NCBI GenBank assembly: GCA_003427395.1
Contig: BFEA01000004.1
Coordinates: forward strand, 9,563,319 to 9,595,188
DNA: 31,870 nucleotides
Direction: 5' to 3'
Source: Chara braunii
Taxonomy: Eukaryota; Streptophyta; Charophyceae; Charales; Characeae
Positions 19,538 to 29,340 of this stretch are shown in pieces. A program made the translations under genes and the position numbers. Below the pieces are notes generated by a model that searched no databases, had not been told where the DNA came from, and was given only the letters and a program-made list of their open reading frames with translations. Position 1 is the first letter of the stretch, and each line of letters starts with the position of its first letter.

Positions 19538-19640
19538 TTTAATTTGGACCATTTCTCGATCTATGCGTGTCATCATTGCGCAGGGGCCATGTTAATCTTC
19601 TGTGTATCGTTCCAATTTTAACGGCTGACCGGAGGATAGC
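19538..19640 (-). pseudogene. U6 snRNA pseudogene
   Basis: The minus strand reads AAAATTGGAACGATAC, then CATGGCCCCTGCGCAA, GATGACACGCA and ATCGAGAAATGGTCCAAATT, in U6 order and spacing for nearly the whole RNA. It carries damaging changes: the ACAGAGA box reads ACACAGA, the AGC catalytic triad reads AAC, and the 5' stem-loop is eroded. The normal 3' T run is replaced by AAATTAAAGGGG. No plant upstream sequence element or TATA box was seen on its 5' side. It is therefore a dead copy. Confidence 0.9.
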
Positions 19641-20395
19641 TGCAGCGGTCATTAAAAATTAAAAAAAAAAAAATCCTTCCGATCTTGACTTCACACGGAA
19701 GTTTGTCCTGGAAGGTCAGTCTTCAGATGGCCTGTCTTTCTTGAGCTAGCGTAGAGCAAGTGAGCACATGAATCTCTGGTCGAACAATGGACAAAGGTTG
19801 GTGGGTGGCGAGGGTCTTAGGACGTACTCTCGCTTGGACGGTCCTGGATGTCTTTGGCGGTAATCACGACCAGATTTACTCCCGCGAACTCCTGCTGTGC
19901 TGTGAGCACGGTTGTCTCGGGTCCCCCCTAGTGGGGCAAAATTATGACAACCTGCGGCTCTCTTGGTGCCAACCAAATGAGATAGTTGGCTTCCTCCCCT
20001 CGTTCGGTATTGGCAGGGTCTTTGGCCATCACGGGTGTGCCTCTGTGTGTGTGTGTGGGTTGTGTGTGGTGCGTGGGAGAGTACTGGGCATGGACACTGC
20101 TGTTACTCGATGGGGGCGGCAGCAAGGTCCTACAAGTAGCTATGACGGACCGCCAATTTGAACTGCGCCATGGTGAGTGGTTTCATCCTACCTCCCACAT
20201 CTCACATGTAACTGGTCCATTTCATCCTGCGTCGTACATGGACCTCGCCTTTACATGGTCGTTGTCCATGCCCCTGACCTCTGGGAGCTGTGGGAGAACG
20301 GCACCATGGTCCATGCCATGAATGATGTAAGTGATTTCCTTCGGAAGGATGATGCTCTCTTGCCTCGCGAAACTCTGTACATTCGTTTATGTCAA
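19641..20395. other. Unassigned stretch with open frames and splice-like sites
   Basis: Frames of 110-124 codons are open on the + strand (19787-20161 and 19986-20321) and shorter ones on the minus strand. GTGAGT at 20173 and GTAAGTG at 20328 resemble splice donors, but no good acceptor lies between them. It may contain exons of the same unrecognised gene suggested at 20985-23207. None of the translations was recognised. Confidence 0.3.
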
Positions 20396-20481
20396 GGATA
20401 ACATAGATGTTATCTATGTTAGAGAGATGACGTAGATGGTTAAAAAAAAAAAGAAAAAAAAAAAAAAGGATAACATAGATG
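20396..20481 (+). mobile_element. Very short poly-A insertion with 14-bp target-site duplication
   Basis: GGATAACATAGATG at 20396-20409 is repeated exactly at 20468-20481. Between the copies lie about 32 bp of sequence and an A-rich tail (AAAAAAAAAAAG followed by a long A run). This is the layout of target-primed retroposition. The unique body is only about 32 bp and begins with the inverse of the duplicated site, giving a perfect 10-bp hairpin (TAACATAGAT/ATCTATGTTA). Confidence 0.7.
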
Positions 20482-20984
20482 GGAGGCGCAGTTACTGATG
20501 TCAAAAATGGTCGGTCTTTGCGTTAGCCGGCCTCCGCCACCGGCGCCGCCCCCACCCTACTCCCTGACCACCGCGGATTAGGGCGGGGGGCAACATGCAT
20601 CCCTTTAATTGTTGTGAGAGGTAGCTATGCTTGCAGGGGGCTTGCAGGGGTCCCCTGTTTAGGCGGAGTGGTAGTGATAGGTAGGTAGTGAAAGGTGAAA
20701 TTGAGAATAGAAAAAAGAAAAGAAAAAAGCAAGAATATGTATTTTACTATCCAAACTCCACAATTTTGACCGCGGTAGAGTTTCGGGGCAGAACCCGCAG
20801 GAGGTTTACTTGTTTTTGTTTTTTTTGTGTTTATAAAAAGAAAATACAAATCTTTATTTGTGCTATTGAAGTCAGCACGCATCTGATGGAGTGCTCTCAA
20901 ATGTTAGCGAGCGAGGCCTGCTGAGATCGGAGTGACCGCAAAGGCACACATCATTTAGGGCATGCTGGGATGGTCTTTCCTCAG
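20482..20984. other. Unrecognised stretch ending in a splice-acceptor-like site
   Basis: GC-rich at first, then A-rich (20700-20740) and T-rich (20810-20830). TGGTCTTTCCTCAG at 20971-20984 is a plausible splice acceptor for the exon-like frame that follows. No other feature recognised. Confidence 0.35.
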
Positions 20985-21322
20985 GAACCCCACCGTCTCA
21001 CCCGAATAGAGCGCCCTGTAGTTATCGCTGTACATTGGAAGATACAGCTAGAGTGATCGGGCGTTCTGTTCGCACAAAGGCGGTCTATTTGTCGTCAAGT
21101 AAACTTCTCGAAGTGTTGCTTGCGTCCTTACTCGGACAAATGGGAGTGTATGCTCGTTGGGTTGCCTTATGTGTTGATGTAGATCATGGAGCGAGGTGCA
21201 CTGTTGTCCATAGCGGGAATGGAGATGCTGCCAAAGCTTGGCTCTCTTCGCCCATCTATTGCGGCCATGAGCTTCTCATGCAGAGAGATGTGGAGGAGCT
21301 TCATTTGCCAGAGCGTTCTCCG
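20985..21322 (+). CDS. Candidate internal exon of an unrecognised spliced gene
   Basis: An open frame of about 112 codons lies between an acceptor-like TTTCCTCAG and a good donor, CCG|GTAAGAAAA, ending exactly at a codon boundary. The translation has ordinary globular composition, with VRTKAVYLSSSKLLEVLLAS, ARWVALCVDVDHGARCTVVH and SSPIYCGHELLMQRDVEELH, which suggests alternating helix and strand. I do not recognise the family. Related-looking exon candidates lie at 22572-22647 and 23068-23207, but the exon phases do not join directly, so at least one further exon or a different boundary would be needed. No start codon or terminal exon was found. Confidence 0.35.
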
Positions 21323-22107
21323 GTAAGAAAATGTGTATTCCTGTTTGATATCTCTGATGTTCTGTCCGTTTCTCTTCGTCTTTTGTGCCCTCTAGAAATC
21401 GGACGTCCTGTTGAGTGGATCTGTCCTTTTTTTTTTTTTTTTTTTTTTTTTTAATAGTATTTCCTTCACGTCCTTGATATTGTATGTGAAGTTTTATACT
21501 TTTTTTGAAGGGTTTTCCCCTTTTTCCTCCACTCTCCACATGTGGCCTATGTGAATTATAATTTGAACATTTTTCTGTGTTTTTGTTGACAGTACTTTAG
21601 CCTTTTCCTCCACCCTACACCTGTGGCCTCTCTGAAGGGTCTCGTTCTGTAGACTCTGACATCTTCTCGTCGGGTTCTCCTGCGTATCTCATGATGGGCA
21701 AAGTCGCAATGAGTCTGCACTAGGGCGAGGAATTGATGCTTGTATGAAAGCCTTAATTAAGATGAGAGACGATCACAGATGTCCTTCTGTGACATGAAAA
21801 GGATGGCTGTGATTCTGCATGAACTGCCCAAGCTAGGCAGGTAGTCAGGGGTGGGACGGGGAGGCCGACACACTAGCATGCCCGGATGCTACGGGGCCTT
21901 GCGCCAGCGCTGTCCCCAGTTTGTCCATGGCCTCCGAAAAGTCTGCTGGAAACATAACCTTTTCCTCCACCCTACACCTCTGGTCTGCAGCTGTCGACGT
22001 GTACGCAGAGGACTCCCCTTGGCGCCATAGGTTAGGCACTTCGGCCGTCCATAGCCGGGCTTCCACTCTGCGTCCTCCAGCAGCTCAAGGCACCGGTCAG
22101 TATCTGC
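21323..22107. repeat. Intron-like stretch with T26 tract and a thrice-repeated ~30-bp word
   Basis: A run of 26 T lies at 21427-21452. A pyrimidine-rich word of the form CCTTTTCCTCCACCCTACAC, followed by CT-TGG-CT, occurs at 21521-21550, 21601-21630 and 21958-21990. The third copy ends in TCTGCAG, a strong splice-acceptor sequence, and about 105 bp later comes CACCG|GTCAGT, donor-like. Open frames cross this interval on both strands, so an additional exon is possible but undecided. Confidence 0.5.
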
Positions 22108-23067
<960 letters not shown>

Positions 23068-23207
23068 GTCATCACCACACATTTTTGCCTCCTGGTCTGG
23101 AGTTGAGTGCTCTGCCATAAGCAGTCATGGACCAGTTGTGGTAGTTGTTTGCTGGCAGCCAAGGCAGCTGATACGGAGTGGGAGAGAATCTCGAGGCACA
23201 TTTATAC
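23068..23207 (+). CDS. Candidate internal exon of an unrecognised spliced gene
   Basis: A 140-bp segment lies between a textbook acceptor (TTTGCTTTCGCACAG) and a consensus donor, TATAC|GTGAGTTA. The open frame reads SSPHIFASWSGVECSAISSH, then GPVVVVVCWQPRQLIRSGRE and SRGTFI, with a hydrophobic strand in the middle. A second donor-like GTGAGT lies at 23224. Family not recognised. Together with 20985-21322 it suggests a multi-exon gene on the + strand downstream of shugoshin. The reading is limited by the missing first and last exons and by unmatched phases. Confidence 0.3.
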
Positions 23208-24300
23208 GTGAGTTATCGATCCCTGTGAGTTTCAGCAAGCAAAACAGTGGGCTATGTTAGCTACCCAATGCTTTGGGGCTACTGCAACAGAAATAGGAAC
23301 TACTTTTCTCCATTCTTCTTTTTTTTTTCTTTTTCTTTCAAAGCATCCAAATGGGGCCTATTAGTGGAGGTGATAGGAGCATCCATCCATTCATTTGTTC
23401 ATTCCACCATCTATGTGACTGTCTGATCCGTCAGGTGCAGTACACTCCTGTATAATTGTCTGTAACCAGTGTTCTCTTCTGTGCTTTATGGTAGTCTATA
23501 TACTTCGTTGGGGACCCTGTGGGTGGATTGGGAAGTCTTTTTCCCCATCTCTTCCCAACTCCTCTCTTTTGCTTTCGAGGGGTTCGCTTCACATTCTTGC
23601 TTTTTCTTCAGCACGATCGCTTGTACAGTTTCGAGGGGTTCGCTTCGCATTCGAGGCAGTTCCATTGTCCTTCCTTTCCAACCTCGTTGATTGTTGAGCG
23701 GGTGAAACATGGAAGCGATTTTCGTATGCAATTTTCCTCCTCTGTTCGACTTTTTTACTTCGTTTTGCTGCTTGAGCTGAAGATGGGATGAATACACTCT
23801 CCCTCATCAACTGATGGGTGGGTTAGTGTTGGCTTTCATAGCGTGATAGCTTTGAGAAAGTACAACGGATGCTCATTGCTGACCTCAGTACGGGGATTAT
23901 TTGAAGTCTTTTAGGGTTTTTTCAACTTTTTTGCCTATTCGGCAGAGCACTCTCGGGAATCCCGCTGAGTTGGGTCAGGGCTTAGTGGTGGATTCTCTTA
24001 GTGCTTGTCTGCTGGTCAGACACTGGCAGAGGTTTGACGGGCGGAGAGGTCTTCTCATGAGGGGGGGGGCGGGGGGCGGGGCATGGGAAAATCCGGTGAG
24101 GGTGGCGGTGAGTTCTGAGGTAGAGAGGGGTAATCAATGGGGATGCTGCTGAGATCGTAGGCAGTAGTTGCACAGAGGACATCAGCAACACAATGAGGAT
24201 CAGATTTTACGACATGGAGCACAGTGTATCCTCTCTTTGAAGGCAATCAATGTTGTCCTCCTCTGTGTGTTCATGCTTTGATGAAGTTTGATATTGTTAG
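23208..24300. repeat. Unassigned stretch with a 24-bp direct repeat and a G-run
   Basis: TTTCGAGGGGTTCGCTTC-CATTC occurs at about 23573-23596 and again at about 23631-23655, 57 bp apart. A G-rich block (GGGGGGGGGCGGGGGGCGGGG) sits at about 24061-24080 and could form a G-quadruplex. No gene recognised. Confidence 0.45.
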
Positions 24301-24358
24301 TGGGATGCTGAACCGGGGTTCCAGGAGGTGCAGCTCCCCACCAATAAAAAGGGATCAT
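24301..24358 (+). repeat. SINE-like short repeat, copy 1
   Basis: This stretch shares the order GGGA-GCTG, GGTTCC, GTG-GCTCCCCAC-AATA and GATC with 25760-25818. It continues into A-rich DNA (AATGAAAAAGAAGGGAAAAA), as expected for the tail of a retroposed element. No target-site duplication was found for this copy. Confidence 0.55.
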
Positions 24359-25535
24359 CACAATGAAAAAGAAGGGAAAAACACAGAGAGTGCAGTCCCA
24401 TCACTCTCTCATCTCCGGCTTTTCTTCTATTTTTCTGTCGTCCGCTTGTGATACATTAGTTTTCCCTCGTCCATGTTTAAGGGACACAGTAATATCGCTC
24501 AGCTCGCACCCTATGGGCCCCTCAAACAAGACAACACTGTGAGGTCGTGGTAGTTTTTGTCGATACAGCCAATCACAAGAATTCTAGAATTATTCTAAAT
24601 AAATTTGATGTGATCGAAAAGCATGACGGTGCTTGCATGCAATCCAGCCATGGAAACATCTAAAAGACACTGTGAGAATGCGTCCCCTTGCCTTCTCTTC
24701 TCCACTTGTCATTCTGTCTCTCCATCACCCAATCCTCTCTCAAGACACCGGATTCTGCGGTCGCATGTTCGTTCTTGTCCATCTCTCCGTGCCCACACTA
24801 TGGGATTCTCCACACTCGTCTCCGACCTCCTCATATTCATCCCTCCCACCATATTTCTCTCTGCTACCCCCGGAATGGTCCACGCCTTCCTTCGCTCTCT
24901 CTCTTTTCTTTCTATTCTACCCACCTCCCACCTTGTCCCCCTTCACAAAACACGGCTACTGATTCGGACTGTTCCCCCCATTTTTGCTTGTTTCCCCACT
25001 TGTTTAACAGTTAATCGCTGTCATCAGTACGCACCATCTTCAGTATGCACCATCGGGCAAGGTGGACCGACCCAAGCCCAGCCATTTCCCAAGAACAATG
25101 CTGAACCTGCCAGCCAGATTATCAGTTACCTTCCCAGTTGTGGAAGAAATGATCCGAGAAGCGACTTCATCAACATAGCCATGGGTCTTATGCTCCCCCC
25201 CCCGGCATCACCAGCCATCCCATCTGCCCATGTACTCGCCATTCGTTCATGACCCTTCCACTTTCGCCCTGGCTCTCATCTCAACAGTATGTCCCTCCCT
25301 TGTTATGTCAATTAGAGAGCTCCTCATCACCAACGCCCTCCAGCAATAAGCGTCGAAATGGGAGACAATAACGAAGATCGTACGTCTCCAAACACCATCA
25401 GCTTCCAAGCCAAACTTGAATGAAAGGACAGTTTGTTGATCATCTGAATGCAAAAGCAGGGTCAGAAAGCAAACCTATACCAGTATTTTACTACCTTCTC
25501 CATGTAGTTTATCAGCTACATTCCCTTGTGAACAA
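24359..25535. other. Pyrimidine-rich stretch, no supported gene
   Basis: From about 24620 to 25250 the + strand is very rich in C and T. That opens a 209-codon frame (24623-25252) composed mainly of Ser, Pro, Leu and His. Other frames and the opposite strand are also open for long distances, as expected from composition. I see no domain, and the stretch is more likely non-coding. Confidence 0.4.
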
Positions 25536-25728
25536 GTGCTCACTTTTTTTCATGTTGCTGCCATCATGAACACATGCAGCCACATTCCCTTGTTTTCTCA
25601 AGTATTTTCCTTAGAACACATGCAGCATCAGTTAGAACTTAAGAAACAAGTTCTCGCTTACTTCCATGTTGCTGCCATCAAAACTCGCAGCGTTTTCTTG
25701 TTAGTTGTAACCATATTCCTCACGAGTG
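25517..25728. repeat. Diverged ~114-bp tandem duplication
   Basis: CATGTTGCTGCCATCA occurs at 25551 and exactly again at 25665. Flanking words are also shared (GTGCTCACTT against GTTCTCGCTT upstream, and CACATGCAGC against ACTCGCAGC downstream). The ACATTCCCTTGT word occurs twice as well, near 25518 and 25581. Confidence 0.7.
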
Positions 25729-25735
25729 TCGACAA

Positions 25736-25860
25736 GTCGTCCTCGTATGTAATTTTCTATATGGGACGCTGGGCCCGGTTCCCAGCACGTGTTGCTCCCC
25801 ACGAATAGATTGGAGATCTGTTCCCCCCCCCAAAAAAAAAAAAAAAAAAGTCGTCCTCGT
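25736..25860 (+). mobile_element. SINE-like insertion with poly-A tail and 11-bp target-site duplication, copy 2
   Basis: GTCGTCCTCGT at 25736-25746 is repeated exactly at 25850-25860. The insert (25747-25849) ends in C9 followed by about 18 A. Its body (about 70 bp) is homologous to 24301-24358 and folds into a perfect hairpin (GCTGGG, 7-nt loop, CCCAGC). No tRNA, 7SL or 5S similarity was recognised, so the origin of this tiny retroposon is open. Confidence 0.75.
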
Positions 25861-26223
25861 CATTGTTGTAAGGTAGGGCCAAATGGAAGTGGTGTTGCAA
25901 TCCAAGGACTTGCGAAAATGTATGCATATAAATGACCATTTTCAACCACTAGTCCCCACAATGAATGAAAAATGGGACTCGTATGAGTGCGCCATGATGT
26001 GGCAGCGGCAGGTGGGCTTTCGGACTTCGCAGCCTTAGACAGATGGCATCTGTTGCAGAAATTTGGATTCTCTGACTTAGACAATTTACAGAGCAAACAG
26101 TTTAGCGTGAAAAAAAAACAAAAAGAAACTGAAGAAGTTTAGCGTGAAAAAAAGAAAAACTTCTGAAAAGCCTCAACCAGTGTTTGGTCCCGGTCGTTCA
26201 AAAAGATGAAAAATAGAGGAAAA
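25861..26223. other. Unrecognised stretch
   Basis: A short direct repeat, GTTTAGCGTGAAAAAAA, occurs at about 26099 and 26137. No gene or RNA recognised. Confidence 0.4.
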
Positions 26224-26610
26224 GGATAGTTTGCAAAAGACCCCCATAAATTTAGATATATGCCAAAATGCCCCTAAAAGATGTGGGTAGAAAGGAATAC
26301 CCCTCTGACAATTTTTATTTTTTTTGTGAAATACCCCTAGTCTCGGTTGGACCACCGTCTTTGCAATATACGAGGTTCTGGGTACCATCCAACTTTGCAA
26401 AATACCCCAGCACTGCCCAACTTTTGCCAGGTGCTATTTCAAAAGGCCAAGGCCCAAACAGGGAGGTCCAGACTGCAAAGTTGCACACCCGCCTGACGGG
26501 GCACAACACAAAGATTTCGCATATATCTGTAGGGGTATTCAGCTCTACCCCCATCTTTCAAGGGGAATTTTGCATATATCTCAATTTAGGGGGTATTTTG
26601 CAAAGTATCC
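26224..26610. mobile_element. 387-bp inverted-repeat element (MITE-like)
   Basis: The left end reads GGATAGTTTGCAAAAGACCC and continues with AGATATATGCCAAAATGCCCC and AAAGATGTGGGTAG. The reverse complement of the right end reads GGATACTTTGCAAAATACCC, then AGATATATGCAAAATTCCCC and AAAGATGGGGGTAG. Imperfect terminal inverted repeats therefore extend about 80 bp. The interior repeats AATACCCC words and has no transposase. No clear target-site duplication was identified, so the superfamily is not assigned. Confidence 0.8.
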
Positions 26611-26804
26611 CTGTGAAAAATTGTAAGATGGCAAAAATAAATCTTGTGCCAAACATGCACATTTTTCAGTTTGTTTTACGGTCTTTTTTTTTTGGCCCCG
26701 CTTAGCTGTACTGGTTGCGTTTTTTTTTTTTTTTTTTTTTTTTTAAAATTGAAACATATAGTCACTTATATTGCTCAAATAAAATGGACCGGGGACCCAC
26801 AATT
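26611..26804. repeat. T25 tract and flanking AT-rich DNA
   Basis: A run of 25 T lies at 26720-26744 and a shorter T run near 26804. No gene seen. The second run abuts the probable 3' end of the LINE on the minus strand. Confidence 0.6.
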
Positions 26805-27426
26805 CTTTTTTTTTGTTTTAAAAAAAAAAGGTAATTGTCATTAGCAGCACCAAAGGAGAGGCCGGGAATCCTCAACAAACAACCGGGAGTAACATGTATC
26901 GTCGCAATGAACTGGGGGTATTACCCCGAACGGATACTGGCGTTGGAAGACCTCCAGCTGCAGAAGTGGCCAACTCTAGACCGCTGCGCTGAGACTCCAA
27001 CCCAAAAAAAAAGGAAAACAAAAAACAAAAGGAAAAGGAAACAAGAAACAAACAACAACCAAGCCCTCACGGCCTTAAAAGCCAAACAACCCAGAAAAAA
27101 AAACAAAAAACAAAAAACAAAAAAAAACAATCATCTAACTACCCAAGGTCTACCAATACTACCCCATAGGCACTACCTCCAACTCAACCTAATTGTCAAG
27201 TGATCTAATCAAGCGATCACTAGGATCCAGCCGGATCCCCACCACACAATAAACAGATCGAGCTCCTCTCTCGGCCTTTCCCTCTGCCTGTCTACCAGCG
27301 ACCGAGCCGGAACCGAGCGAACCAGGTTCGTTCTACTCTTCCCGTTAATCCTTAAGTAACCAGTCCTGCATGACAATCTCTTTCGAATCTGTCACCGAAA
27401 CAATTGAATTTTGGAGGCACCAGGTT

Positions 27427-29298
27427 TCACGAAACCATTTCAATCCGCACATCCCTGTGTTTGCAGAAAACCCCTTTCTCCGCCAGTCGGCCAGGATTGT
27501 GGTTCTGAGACTTCTCAAAAAAGTATCTTACCTGTTTATTTGACCACTCCTTATTCTCGAATACCCTGGCATTTCGCTCTTGCCAGATAGTCGAGACTCC
27601 CACCGCACGTATGGTCTGAGCTACATAACCCCAACCCTTAGTGATAGAGAAATCGTCCGGCAACCCCCCCAACAGAATCCACAGCTTAGACCAGTGAAAG
27701 GCCCGTCCAGATATTCGATCCCATATGGACTCGATCCATTGCCACAGTTTCACCGATCTGGGGCAATCCCACCAAAGGTGAATGGTGGATTCAAAGGCCC
27801 AGCCACATCTCTCACAGGTTAGCTCAATCCCAGGTCCATGCTCAGCTAACCATACCGCCGACGGCGTTGCCACTAACGACAATAGCCACAATATTGCCGC
27901 CTGACGTTGACAAGCTATCAGCTTCAGTTGCTCCCAACATTTACCCAGTGCTTTACCCACCTCCATTCTATCAATGTCAAGCAGCCTCGCCCAACGTGTC
28001 CTGGCCACCACTTCGGGGACCTTTAGTGGAATAACCAGGTGATATCCAATTCTTTGGTGATAATCTAACAGGTGCAGGTTCTCACCTTGTTTCCCTTTAG
28101 CTCTCCATGTCCATTGAGTCGGGTCGATGTGTAGCTGTGACACATGTTTACCGTTGTCGAAGATAACGATTGTTGAACTTCCTGCATTATCTGGGACCTC
28201 AAGAACTCTTATCTGAGTAAGCTCCAAGCCAGCTGGAGGAGTAGTATTTACCTCGTCCGGGCTGGATGTATCCTTGTTGCTCCAGCTCTGAAATATTCTC
28301 TTGCCATCCGCCTGGATCTGTACAAGCTTCCACAAGCGATCCTCGTCCTTGGTTTTACATTTGAACCATGTGCCTACTGGATCCACCCCCCACGGACTTA
28401 TCAGGGAAACCCAACCTGCCGGGATTGCATGAATAAGTAACTCCCTGCGTGCTTCTACAAACCACAATCTCCCAAGTTTCTCTTTCAAGTTTTCCTCAGA
28501 TATCCAATCCCCTGTCCACTCATCCCAAAGATCGCGGATTCTCAGCACACCTTTCTCGATCCATGACCGGCCAAAGCTGGAAACGGCTGAGTCCGCCTTG
28601 AACCATTTTCCATTTGGGGAGCGAATATGAGGGTTTTCAAACAGTGGTTGTGCTAAGACCTCTGCTTTAGTCACAGGGGTTACCCACATATCAGGTTGTA
28701 ATTTCCTCCAAGCTTGAATGATCGCGTGCCAAAAAGGTGACTTGATCATTCTCCGTTGAAAGGAGTGCAAAAACAGGCACGTCCAAACATCCTCCGTCCC
28801 AGCAAGGTGCCATTCCTTGGCTAAAATGCTTTCCGCCAGATAAACCCATTGTGGTACTGGGGAATCCAGACATGCCCGAACTACCCATCTTACTAACATG
28901 GCTTCATTTTGTTTCTTAGGGTCTAGGATACCCAGACCCCCCTCATCCCTCGGAAAGCACAACATTTCCCACGCGACCTTCGACAGAAAATTAACTTCGT
29001 CCTCAGCATATGGTTTCCAAATAAACCTTGCTGCTTTTCTCTTAATAAGGGCATAAAGGTGGGAGCCAAAGGCCCTCACCGTCCCTACAAACCATAGCAA
29101 GGCAAATAAGGCCCCATTAAGTACCATAGCTCGACCAAACAACGACACATGGGAAGCTTTCCCCCATGTAGCCAGTCTGTGTACACACTTCTGTAAAATG
29201 ATATCATCCTGTGTCTCAGAACACTCCCCCAGGGAGATCTGTACCCCCAAGAACCTTTCAGAGCTCTGTTTCTCGACCCGTTTCATTCCCCATTGCAT
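27427..29298 (-). pseudogene. LINE ORF2, C-terminal half with RVT zinc-binding domain
   Basis: This 623-codon piece is the same frame as the reverse transcriptase segment upstream, separated from it only by the TGA and 14 further codons. It begins in the RT thumb region (SSERFLGVQISLG), continues through a connector with KAARFIWKPY and GGLGILDPKKQNEAMLVRWV, and ends with the plant LINE zinc-binding domain: C495-x2-C498-x8-H507-x4-C512 (CERC, then HLWWDC). No RNase H domain was recognised. It would be made only by read-through or re-initiation, so the copy is taken as dead. Apart from the two stops and the endonuclease deletion the frame is clean over more than 3.4 kb, which points to a fairly recent loss. 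Confidence 0.9.
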
Positions 29299-29340
29299 TG
29301 TAAGCTCGTATCCTTCTGGTAAGAAAAAAACCGATTTATG

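Noticed and set aside
24623-25252. 209-codon open frame on the + strand as a gene
   Set aside because: It lies in a C/T-rich stretch where several frames are open. Composition is Ser/Pro/Leu/His biased, and no domain, splice or start context supports it.
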